Source: Bathynomus jamesi
Taxonomy: Eukaryota > Arthropoda > Malacostraca > Isopoda > Cirolanidae
NCBI GenBank assembly: GCA_023014485.1
Contig: JAJOZX010001859.1
Span: forward strand, 62,001-126,000
Direction of reading: 5' to 3'
DNA: 64,000 bases
The position numbers and the translations under genes are program-made. The first letter of the stretch is position 1. Each line of letters begins with the position of its first letter. The notes below the pieces were generated by a model. That model was given only the letters and a program-made list of their open reading frames with translations. It was not told the DNA's origin and made no database searches. Of the stretch, positions 57,213 to 64,000 are shown piece by piece.

Positions 57213-57931
57213 TGAAGAAAGTGGTAGTGATTCCCCACGAGGTGTACGCTTCACTGCAAAGAGACACGGATCTAGATCCCCGTAAAAGCAGACTTAAAAG
57301 AATGGAAAGCGAATTGTTAGCCCTATTAAACAGTGAAAAAACACCTGATGAGAAAAGAATCTTATACCAAGAAGCTCTGCAGAAATTTCTTCACGAGTAC
57401 GAAAATTATAAGAGCCCTACGGAGATTCCTGTGGTTATTAGGCACAGCACGGGGGACGATGGCGACATAGGACCTGTACCCGACGATACAGCTGATCAAC
57501 CAAAAAGATTAGCCACACAACATATCGAACATGTATTAAAAAATACCCTCCCACTTACATTGAGGAGTAAAGGCTTAAGTCTTTATAATCTATTGAATGA
57601 GGATCCCGCCATACAATGGACCGATACAGGGGAGATCATTGTGGAAGGATCAAAGGTACAGGGATCGAATATCGTAGACATTGTCCATGATCTGGTGAGA
57701 AAGTGGGATAGGCCATCACCATCAGGATGGAAGCATATTAAAGCAAGACTACAACAAATAAATGTCCCTAAAACGTTGATAGGAAATCTGAACAGGTTAA
57801 AAGACTTGGAACACGCAACGTCCTGTGACACAATTGAAGACGCCGTCACCCCCTGCGGTAACACCTTTCAAGAGGAGAAGAAGAGGTTAAACCAACCCTA
57901 CCCACGTGCTCTAAAATACGCAAATGGCTAA
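57212..57931 (+). CDS. Uncharacterised Polinton virion-block protein, 239 aa
   Basis: It opens MKKVVVIPHEVYASLQRDTD, followed by a charged, probably coiled-coil region (residues 25-75). An acidic linker (about 80-98) precedes a C-terminal domain with LPLTLRSKGLSLYNLLNEDP and GSNIVDIVHDLVRKWDRPSP. From memory the SNIVDLVHDxxR segment recurs in the PX-type proteins of many Polintons; their function is not known to me. Starts by overlapping the previous stop by one base (TAATG) and overlaps the integrase start by eight bases. Confidence 0.8.
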   Translation: MKKVVVIPHEVYASLQRDTDLDPRKSRLKRMESELLALLNSEKTPDEKRILYQEALQKFLHEYENYKSPTEIPVVIRHSTGDDGDIGPVPDDTADQPKRLATQHIEHVLKNTLPLTLRSKGLSLYNLLNEDPAIQWTDTGEIIVEGSKVQGSNIVDIVHDLVRKWDRPSPSGWKHIKARLQQINVPKTLIGNLNRLKDLEHATSCDTIEDAVTPCGNTFQEEKKRLNQPYPRALKYANG

Positions 57932-58981
57932 CGTATTAACTAAACGTTATTATGACATTTCTACCCCATCCTCTTACGGCGGCGTAGATAGACTGCACGT
58001 TTACGGAGTAGGAAAAAAAGATGTTGAAAGATTTTTGAGGGAGCAGGACGCTTATACGCTTCATAAGCCTGTGAGAAAAAGGTTTAAAACAGCCAAGACA
58101 ACGGCTTCCTCGATTGATTCTATTTGGCAAGCAGATTTAACAGACATGCAAAGATATTCTGTGTATAACGATGGTTACCGCTACATTCTATTCATAATAG
58201 ACGTATTCTCTAGATATCTGTGGCTAGTTCCTCTGAAAAATAAATCACCTGAAACAGTTGCTAAAGCCACCAAAACGCTAATGTTAAAAGAAAACAGGGT
58301 TCCTGGCTATTTTTGTACGGATATGGGGAAGGAGTTTATAGGCCGTGCTTTTCAGAATATGTTGACAGAGTTTAATATCAGCTATTACACAACCAATTCT
58401 ATACATAAGGCTTCTTTAGCTGAAAGAGTTCAGCGCACCATAAAGGAACGCATGCACCGTTATTTTACACATAAAAACACATACAGATTTCTAGACATTC
58501 TGGAACCATTGGCATCATCCTACAACCGCTCACACCATCGCACGATTGGGGCAACACCTAACGAAGTTTTAGAAAGAGGTACGCTCCCGAGAAGAGATGG
58601 ACCACCACCACCACCACCACCACACTCTGTGCGCTTCAAAACAATGATTATGTAAGGCTGTCGCGTTCGGGGAATAAATTCGCAAAGGGTTTTGAGCAAG
58701 GATGGACACGCGAGATTTTTAAAGTTAGGGCTGTGAGACCTAAAGGTGTGATAATGATGTATTACATTGAAGATTTGAATGGGGAAGAAATCTCAGGAGG
58801 CTTTTACCGCGAGGAATTGCAGAAAGTTGCGTTTAATTTAGAAAAAAATGTGTTTAAAATTGAGAAAATTTTAGGAAGCAAAGGTTCAGGAAGGAGAAAA
58901 ATGTACCTGGTGAAATGGCTAGGGTACCCAGAAAGCTTCAACACCTATATAAAAGCTGATGCAATAATGAAGCTTAAATAG
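57924..58981 (+). CDS. INT: Retroviral-type integrase with chromodomain, one frameshift
   Basis: The rve core is in the first frame (57924-58655): WQADLTDM with Asp71, FCTDMGKEF with Asp133 and SLAERVQRTIKERM with Glu167, i.e. 33 residues between the last two acids. A helical N-terminal region precedes it. The frame breaks in a CCA microsatellite (about 58600-58622). The other frame continues with an SH3-like segment (NDYVRLSRSGNKFAKGF) and a chromodomain (58850-58981: YLVKWLGYPESFNTYI) to a TAG at 58981. Polinton integrases insert the element with 6-bp duplications; the chromodomain may steer it to modified histones. The first frame alone would give a core without chromodomain. The microsatellite indel looks recent. 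Confidence 0.93.
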
Positions 58982-58989
58982 TATGCAAC

Positions 58990-59846
58990 ATGGCTCCTAA
59001 CCATTTCTACGTCACACTCCCGTCCTCCTCGTCCCTGTCTGTACACCCTAACAACACGCTAGCCAACTTTGTAACAGAACTCCATGGGCACATTGAATTG
59101 GGTCGTGATTCGTATGAGGTGGGGATATGCGAAATTCAGCTGGACACCGTCTTTTTAAATATTGAACATGAAGAAACCGTTTTTACGATTCTTAGAGACA
59201 TTGACGAGTGTGAAAAAGCTGGGGTAGCTATGGATGAAACTATGCGCATCGCTTGGACTAAGATTGCACGGTATTACAGTACAGAAGTAAGACTAGGGCC
59301 GGGTCAATATGGTTCGGCCGAGGATGTTGTGAGAGGCTTAAACGTAAGTTTAAGAAACTCAAACCTTACGAATGATTTAGTATATGAAATCGTAAACAAC
59401 CCTGCACATACACTAATCCTAAAATCAAAGACTAACAGATGTCTTAAAGAACATAGAAAGTTCAAAATTCTAACCAACGGCCGATATAGCGCAGCCTTCC
59501 AAAGAGACACATTTCACGAGACACAGTATAACTTGTCCAGATTAATGTATCAATTGAAGATGGAGAAATTGGCTGAAAGGTCCCCAGACATGTGCTATAT
59601 TTACAGTAATATAGTGGAGCACCAGTTTGTTGGGGATACCCAGGCACGCCTGCTGCGCATTGCTCACATCCCCAACCATAGAGGAAGGAGTTTGAGTATT
59701 ACATATGACAGACCCCATTATGTGAATGTCGCAACTAATTTAATAACCAATATCACAATATATATAGAACGATTGAGGGCGAAAACTTCCCATTCGGTAA
59801 CGGGAGCTTAACAGTGAAGCTACACTTTCGACGCACTGAGTTATAA
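58990..59846 (+). CDS. mCP: Minor capsid (penton-like) protein, C terminus frameshifted
   Basis: It begins MAPNHFYVTLPSSSSLSVHP and continues NTLANFVTELHGHIELGRDS and YEVGICEIQ, the N-terminal pattern of the Polinton single-jelly-roll minor capsid protein. Further matches: CYIYSNIVEHQFVGDTQARL and YDRPHYVNVA. The continuous frame stops at 59811 in an unrelated tail. A shifted frame from about 59765 reads GENFPFGNGSLTVKLHFRR, the usual C terminus, to a TAA at 59844-59846 that overlaps the next ATG (TAATG). The break sits at a TATATATA run. It would form the capsid vertices. Confidence 0.9.
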
Positions 59847-60235
59847 TGGATAGAAAGCCTTTCACCGTCTATCGAGGGATGCGATACCAGCGCGGTAGTG
59901 GACTTGGATCCATTTTTTCATCCATACTACGTACGGCTGTTCCTTTGCTGAAGAGGGGTGCCAGATACCTTGGAAGGAAAGCGCTACAATCAGGCCTTAA
60001 CACTGCAGAAGACATATTGGCCGGGGCTAAACCTAAAGAAGCCCTAAAAAAACATTTAAAGCGTACACGGAACGAAATCATCAAAGATGCAAAGAGAAAA
60101 ATGCGTGGTGGCGGGAAGAAGAAGAGGGCTCCCCGGAAGAAGAAGAAGGGGTCACGTGGTATTAAACGTAAAAGGCTATCAAAAAAGAAATGCTGTAAGC
60201 GAATGAAACCTATGGTTGACCACTTTTTTGACTGA
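59846..60235 (+). CDS. Basic core-/pVI-like Polinton protein
   Basis: 129 residues. After MDRKPFTVYRGMRYQRGSGL comes an amphipathic segment (GSIFSSILRTAVPLLKRGAR, about residues 21-40). A Lys/Arg-rich C-terminal half follows (GGGKKKRAPRKKKKG, KRKRLSKKKCCKRMK). This is the plan of the small Polinton proteins compared with adenovirus pX/pVI: DNA-condensing core protein with a membrane-active helix. RGSGLGS near residue 17 is a plausible protease site. Intact. It starts on the overlap TAATG with the minor capsid gene. Confidence 0.82.
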   Translation: MDRKPFTVYRGMRYQRGSGLGSIFSSILRTAVPLLKRGARYLGRKALQSGLNTAEDILAGAKPKEALKKHLKRTRNEIIKDAKRKMRGGGKKKRAPRKKKKGSRGIKRKRLSKKKCCKRMKPMVDHFFD

Positions 60236-60309
60236 TATAAGCTAAGGATATTGATCTCATGAATCATAGTTTGTTTACCACTTGTCGAGAGAGGAGTCAC
60301 TATTTCGCC

Positions 60310-61611
60310 ATGGCACGCTTCATCCACCCATGTAGTTCACAATGCTGTAAGTCGGAGCTGTCCTTTTTTGAGCTCCCGCCAACCCAAGTTTCTATTGAGC
60401 ACAGTGACTTTATTACAATTAACCCTTTAAACACAATTAGTTCCCCGAGTGCACCTATAGAATTCGTGATACCCAGCTCAGGTCCTTACTTTTTTGATCC
60501 AAGCTGTGTGCACATGTACGCTAAGCTACGTATAGCCCATTCTGATGGAACGGCCTGCGATGACAAATATGCTGTATACCCTGAAACAAACTTTCTGCAC
60601 GCCATATTCAACCAGTGTGACGTATATTTAAATCAGACCAACATATCGGCAGGCACGGGGTACTATCATCTACGAGCCTATTTGGAAAATGTCCTCAACT
60701 TTTCCAAAGAAGCGAAGGCTACCTTTTTAAGTGCGGAGGGATATTATCAAACTAAAGATGAAAATAGTATAAAGGACAAATTTAAAAATTCTAAAAAGAA
60801 AATATACGAGTGTTTTGGACGGTTGCACACAGATTTCACTTTCCAGGAGAAGTTGCTTGTGAACGGGGTGGATATGAAAATAAAGCTCACCCGCACGAGT
60901 CCTGAGATCTGCTTAAATCTGGATGCGAATCAAGAAGAGGGCGCAAAGTCCGTTGTGGTTCACATTATGGACACATACCTCCGCGTACGGCGAGTGAAAT
61001 TAAGTTCACCAAAACAACTAGAAATTGAGAAAAATTTACTAAACGCTACAGTGAAATATCCTATTAACAGAGTGCAGATCAAACTATATACGGTTCCTGC
61101 AGGGTTGGCATCGAAGCAGATAGAAAACATTGCCCTGGGAAATCTTCCTAAAAGGATATTAATCGGCATGCAGGACCACGCTTCGGTGAATGGAAAATAT
61201 AAAAAGAGTGCCTTTAAATTCGAGAATTTCGGACTTAAAAATATAACTCTATACGTTAATGGCACTGCTTTGGGTGGAACAATGGGTACGGACTATTCAT
61301 CAGACGCTGTGTTACCTCTTTGTGCCAGAGCCTATAGTAATCTGACCCATATTGCAGGTGATTGTGATGAGCTTGGTAATGGGGTAACGCAGGAAGAATT
61401 CATTGATCAATTTAACCTTTATCCGTTTGACATTACACCTGACTTATCTGCTAGCGTAAATACCCATTTAACACCACAGCAGAGCGGTAACATCTCAGTG
61501 CGGCTGGAATTCGCCAAGCCTATAGACGCTCCTATTAGTGTACTAGTATATCTCGAATCGCAAGCCCTAATAGAAGTAGATAGATTTAGAAGCGTTATCA
61601 CTGACTTTTAA
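60310..61611 (+). CDS. MCP: Major capsid protein (double jelly-roll)
   Basis: 433 residues from the ATG at 60310, which sits in a strong Kozak context (GCCATGG); the frame is open to an earlier ATG at 60259 but homology starts at the later one. Family features: SELSFFELPPTQVSIEHSDF near the N terminus, PIEFVIPSSGPYFFDPSCVH, TNFLHAIFNQCDVYLNQTNI, YHLRAYLENVLNFS, and LYPFDITPDLSA near the C terminus. These are hallmark segments of the Polinton double-jelly-roll capsid protein, often annotated in animal genomes as F54H12.2-like. Length is within the usual range. No break: the best-preserved structural gene of the element. It would form the pseudo-hexameric capsomers. Confidence 0.95.
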   Translation: MARFIHPCSSQCCKSELSFFELPPTQVSIEHSDFITINPLNTISSPSAPIEFVIPSSGPYFFDPSCVHMYAKLRIAHSDGTACDDKYAVYPETNFLHAIFNQCDVYLNQTNISAGTGYYHLRAYLENVLNFSKEAKATFLSAEGYYQTKDENSIKDKFKNSKKKIYECFGRLHTDFTFQEKLLVNGVDMKIKLTRTSPEICLNLDANQEEGAKSVVVHIMDTYLRVRRVKLSSPKQLEIEKNLLNATVKYPINRVQIKLYTVPAGLASKQIENIALGNLPKRILIGMQDHASVNGKYKKSAFKFENFGLKNITLYVNGTALGGTMGTDYSSDAVLPLCARAYSNLTHIAGDCDELGNGVTQEEFIDQFNLYPFDITPDLSASVNTHLTPQQSGNISVRLEFAKPIDAPISVLVYLESQALIEVDRFRSVITDF

Positions 61612-61612
61612 A

Positions 61613-62095
61613 ATGGATGCTAATACACTTCAGAAAGTAATGGAGCGAGTCACACGTTCCAAATTTATCGGCGTGTTTGCGAAGAATGAAACATTGAGTT
61701 TGCCAAGTACGCGAGAATGCGGTAGTCTTATTGTGAACACAGACATCATCGGTAATGAAGGGATTCACTGGATCGCTGTCTATTTTAAAAATAGACAGCG
61801 CCTGTACTATTTTGATTCACTCGGTACTCAACCCTGGAGTGACCCTATTATTGTAAAATTTCTCGCTCAGTTACATATTCCCGAAGTTGTATGGAACCCA
61901 TTTCGTATGCAGGGATATTTTACTAATGTTTGCGGAATGTACTGTGTCTCATTTCTCATGCATATGTCAAATGATAAAGAATTTATAAATTTTTTAAATT
62001 TATTTGACCCGTGTCACACTCACCGAAACGATGAAATGGTATGCAGACAGATAAAAAACCGTTTTCCAATTGTACGTACTCGTTGTATATTATAA
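61613..62095 (+). CDS. PRO: Ulp1/adenovirus-type cysteine protease
   Basis: 160 residues. Catalytic triad His52 (GIHWIAVYF), Asp68 (YYFDSLG) and Cys107 (NVCGMYCVSFL), with the oxyanion Gln100 before it: the order H-D-Q-C of the adenovirus protease/Ulp1 (C48/C5) group. In Polintons this enzyme is thought to mature capsid proteins. The ATG follows the capsid stop by one base (TAA A ATG). The frame is intact. A polyadenylation signal follows at 62149, so this is the last gene of the plus-strand block. Confidence 0.95.
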   Translation: MDANTLQKVMERVTRSKFIGVFAKNETLSLPSTRECGSLIVNTDIIGNEGIHWIAVYFKNRQRLYYFDSLGTQPWSDPIIVKFLAQLHIPEVVWNPFRMQGYFTNVCGMYCVSFLMHMSNDKEFINFLNLFDPCHTHRNDEMVCRQIKNRFPIVRTRCIL

Positions 62096-62148
62096 TGTTT
62101 TTGTTCGTATATTTGTATATTCGTTTATTGTACTGATTTCTTTCATTT

Positions 62149-62154
62149 AATAAA
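62149..62154 (+). terminator. AATAAA polyadenylation signal of the virion block
   Basis: AATAAA 54 bp after the protease stop, followed by a GT-rich TATTGTGTCTTC. It sits between the end of the plus-strand block and the minus-strand donor at 62207. Confidence 0.6.
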
Positions 62155-62207
62155 TTTATGAAAATATATTGTGTCTTCTTATCCCAAAAAGATCGAAAAA
62201 CACTTAC

Positions 62208-63113
62208 ATTATTTGACATTGTTGACTGATTAGTATATCATCCGTATTCCCTTCAAAAGATTGTATAACTCGTGTCAAATCCTCATCGGACCTTAAAGGA
62301 AAACATATACAGAGTATACAGACAGACAGATCCCCATTATGTGAAGATATCTTTGGTTCGAGGAGTGAACGCCATAAAAATTTCGATTTTAGCATAATGG
62401 GGAAATAACATTGATTGACATTTTTGACTAGTATCTATTTGACGAAATACTACAACTCTCCGTATATATATAAAATCGAATTATGGACACTTACATTTCT
62501 ATGGTAGTCCCTTGCGTCGGATTGTAAGGAGCGTCACTGCAAATATCTTCTACGGTTTGCGTCGAAAATAGTTCGCCACAATCAGCCGCATTGAAAAGAC
62601 TAATTGTGGTTAATGCTGCAGTATCACGTTCTTCATACAAGTCTGGGGAGACGTACAGGTCCATGGTGGAGGATGTGTGACACTGCTGACTGATCAGTAT
62701 ATCATCCGTATTCCCTTCAAAAGATTGTATAACTCGTGTCAAATCCTCATCGGACCTTAAAGGAAAACATATACAGAGTATACAGACAGATCTCCATTAT
62801 GTGAAGATATCTTTGGTTCGATTACCAATTTCGATTTTAGCATGATGGGGAAATAACATTGATTGACATTTTTGACTAGTATCTATTTGACGAAATACTA
62901 CAACTCTCCGTATATATATAAAATTCTAATTATGGACACTTACATTTCTATGGTAGTCCCTTGCGTCGGATTGTAAGGAGCGTCACTGCAAATATCTTCT
63001 ACGGTTTGCGTCGAAAATAGTTCGCCACAATCAGCCGCATTGAAAAGACTAATTGTGGTTAATGCTGCAGTATCACGTTCTTCATACAAGTCTGGGGAGA
63101 CGTACAGGTCCAT
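62208..63113 (-). CDS. Spliced minus-strand gene, exons 1-3 (module tandemly duplicated)
   Basis: Exon 1 63113-62944 (ATG, 56 codons plus two bases), exon 2 62755-62495, exon 3 62291-62208. Donors are GTAAGT in each case; acceptors are CTTTAAG after a pyrimidine stretch. All junctions are phase 2 and the frame stays open. Exon 1 encodes MDLYVSPDLYEERDTAALTT onward. Exon 2 joins a second element, SDEDLTRVIQSFEGNTDDIL, to an exact repeat of exon 1. Exon 3 repeats the second element. Beyond exon 3 the donor fits the acceptor at 56178 in phase. Without that splice the frame ends at once in TAA. The protein is short, acidic and of unknown family. Position at the end opposite PolB, with its own promoter, suggests an early or regulatory product, or the 5' part of PolB (inference). 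Confidence 0.6.
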
Positions 63114-63654
63114 GGTTGATTATTCACTGATGCGAAAATAGCTACTGTTACTCCCAACTGAAAATATCCCCTTTTATATGCACATTCGCCAAGCTCCGCC
63201 CAAAAGACCAGATGTCCGTCGTGATTGGCTGCCGATGTAGCTGGGTGGAGCTATGACGTGTACCAATCCGCTATAACGAGACCGGACGAGTAACATATAT
63301 ATAAAATCGAATTATAGGCACTTACATTTCTATGGTAGTCCCTTATATTATATTTTTTACTTACAAATTATTAGTATTGTTTGTTAACATAATTGTTAAC
63401 TTATTTTATAATAAAGAAATTATATCCTAATTATATTTTAAAAAGAACATTCGGTTTCAACGTTAAGCTGTGGTCTAAGGCGGCGTGGCATGAATAAATA
63501 CTAAAATAAAATTAAATGTTAAAAATCTTTATTCATACGTTATTAAAAGTTAAAAATCTTTATTAATAAAACAGGATAGAAGCATATGAAAGTCAAGGTA
63601 AACTATAGTTGTAAATTATAGTTAGGTTATACGATGTTTTTCGGGCATACTACT
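63114..63654. other. Polinton right end region
   Basis: Promoter DNA to about 63210. 63290-63345 is a truncated third copy of the exon 1/donor segment (TACATTTCTATGGTAGTCCC). AT-rich DNA then leads to the terminus-like CGGGCATACTACT at 63642-63654. A short direct repeat (GTTAAAAATCTTTATT, 63518 and 63549) is present. No gene. Confidence 0.6.
63144..63210 (-). promoter_or_regulatory. TATA box and initiator of the spliced gene
   Basis: On the minus strand TATAAAAG lies at 63178-63171. 32 bases after its first T, a CAGT initiator core (A at 63146) is followed 33 bases later by the exon 1 ATG (63113). A GGGCGGAGC box lies about 20 bp upstream of the TATA, near 63200; the same box occurs upstream of the 196-aa gene. 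Spacing is right for an arthropod RNA polymerase II core promoter. Confidence 0.6.
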
Positions 63655-63910
63655 GCCTCGGGTTAAATGATCCTGTTATTTTAAATCACGTATTTGAAAG
63701 AGTTAATCATTATTGCTACATAGAAAAAATCGTGCATTACGATGTTTTTCGGATATACTACTGCCTCGGGTCAAATGGTCCTGTTATTTTAAATCACGTA
63801 TTTGAAAGAGTTAATTATTATTGCTACATAGAAAAAATCGTGCATTACGATGTTTTTCGGATATACTACTGCCTCGGGTAAAATGGTCCTGTTATTTTAA
63901 ATCACGTATT
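63630..63910. repeat. 108-bp tandem repeat at the right boundary
   Basis: Units begin at CGATGTTTTTCGG and include ATACTACTGCCTCGGGT and TTTTAAATCACGTATTTGAA. The period is 108 bp: the ACTACT ends fall at 63654, 63762 and 63870. About 2.6 units. Confidence 0.88.
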
Positions 63911-64000
63911 TAACGACACATCGCGCTCATTTCCATTGCTATATATGGCTCTAGGATCGGCCCTGACGAGATGTATTTCGTAGGTTAGGTTAGGTCTCTT
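63911..64000. other. PolB-N-like fragment and TTAGG repeats
   Basis: 63925-63975 resembles 55715-55765 (shared TCCATTGCTATA and CTCTAGG-TCG-CCCTGAC). Minus-strand reading includes VRADPR and YSNGNER. Two TTAGG units follow at the window edge. Possibly the start of another Polinton relic. Confidence 0.4.

Larger units (their letters stand above)
48536..63654. mobile_element. Nearly complete Polinton/Maverick element (~15.1 kb)
   Basis: The left terminus is AGTAGTATAGCCGCAAAAGG. The proposed right terminus on the minus strand is AGTAGTATGCCCGAAAAACA at 63654, sharing the first ~18 bases loosely. Contents are the Polinton core set: protein-primed PolB, integrase, packaging ATPase, Ulp1-type protease, major and minor capsid proteins, plus small basic proteins. 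Length and gene content are usual for Polintons (15-20 kb). The 6-bp flanks do not match, so either the right end is mis-placed or the target duplication has decayed. The coding core 50-62 kb is certain; the ends are less so. Confidence 0.93.

Noticed and set aside
59869..60327. 152-codon minus-strand frame with FFFFRG runs
   Set aside because: Antisense of the Lys-rich core protein gene.

Overview
The window looks like transposon-saturated arthropod chromosomal DNA. Evidence: introns with GT/AG sites, long (TA)n, (GA)n and (CA)n microsatellites, TTAGG-type telomere-like repeats, Tc1/mariner, hAT, Penelope, LINE and SINE relics, a TATA box with a CAGT initiator, and protein families I know mainly from arthropods. 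The species cannot be named. I see no intact ordinary host gene; almost every coding stretch belongs to a mobile element.

Layout. 0.7-2.1 kb: broken member of an uncharacterised arthropod protein family. 2.5-5.5 kb: an intact-looking Tc1/mariner element (41 residues between the last two catalytic acids), then a long-TIR non-autonomous element with a small hAT-type element inside one arm. 5.8-6.7 kb: palindromes and tRNA-like repeats. 6.9-9.7 kb: a TTAA-flanked inverted-repeat transposon carrying a three-exon zinc-finger gene, now a pseudogene. 10.2-16.2 kb: mariner, three pieces of one LINE family, and a candidate Helitron. 18-21.4 kb: two Penelope copies head to head. 24-28.4 kb: Tc1 relics around a broken Polinton end. 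28.6-41.7 kb: three LINEs, Tc1 copies and a tRNA-derived SINE. 42.3-48.5 kb: two more Polinton end fragments, a hAT with a telomere-repeat fold-back, and mariner/Tc1 relics.

48.5 to about 63.7 kb: a nearly complete Polinton/Maverick, about 15 kb. Its left terminus starts AGTAGTATAGCCGCAAAAGG. Minus-strand genes (two intact unknown proteins, a frameshifted small one, and a badly frameshifted protein-primed DNA polymerase B) fill the left half. A compact plus-strand virion block fills the right half: packaging ATPase, small basic GG-motif protein, 239-aa protein, integrase with chromodomain, penton-like minor capsid protein, basic core-like protein, major capsid protein and Ulp1/adenovirus-type protease. 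Most block ORFs touch or overlap by a few bases. ATPase, major capsid and protease are open with key residues in place; integrase and minor capsid protein each carry one frameshift at a microsatellite.

The most unusual signal is a minus-strand spliced unit at the right end. A TATA/initiator pair precedes three small exons with exact GT/AG sites and compatible phases. Part of the unit is an exact tandem duplication. The third donor is in phase with a strong acceptor about 6 kb away, beyond the whole virion block, at 56178, next to the polymerase N-terminal region. If real, this is an early transcription unit spliced across the late genes, formally like the adenovirus E2B unit.
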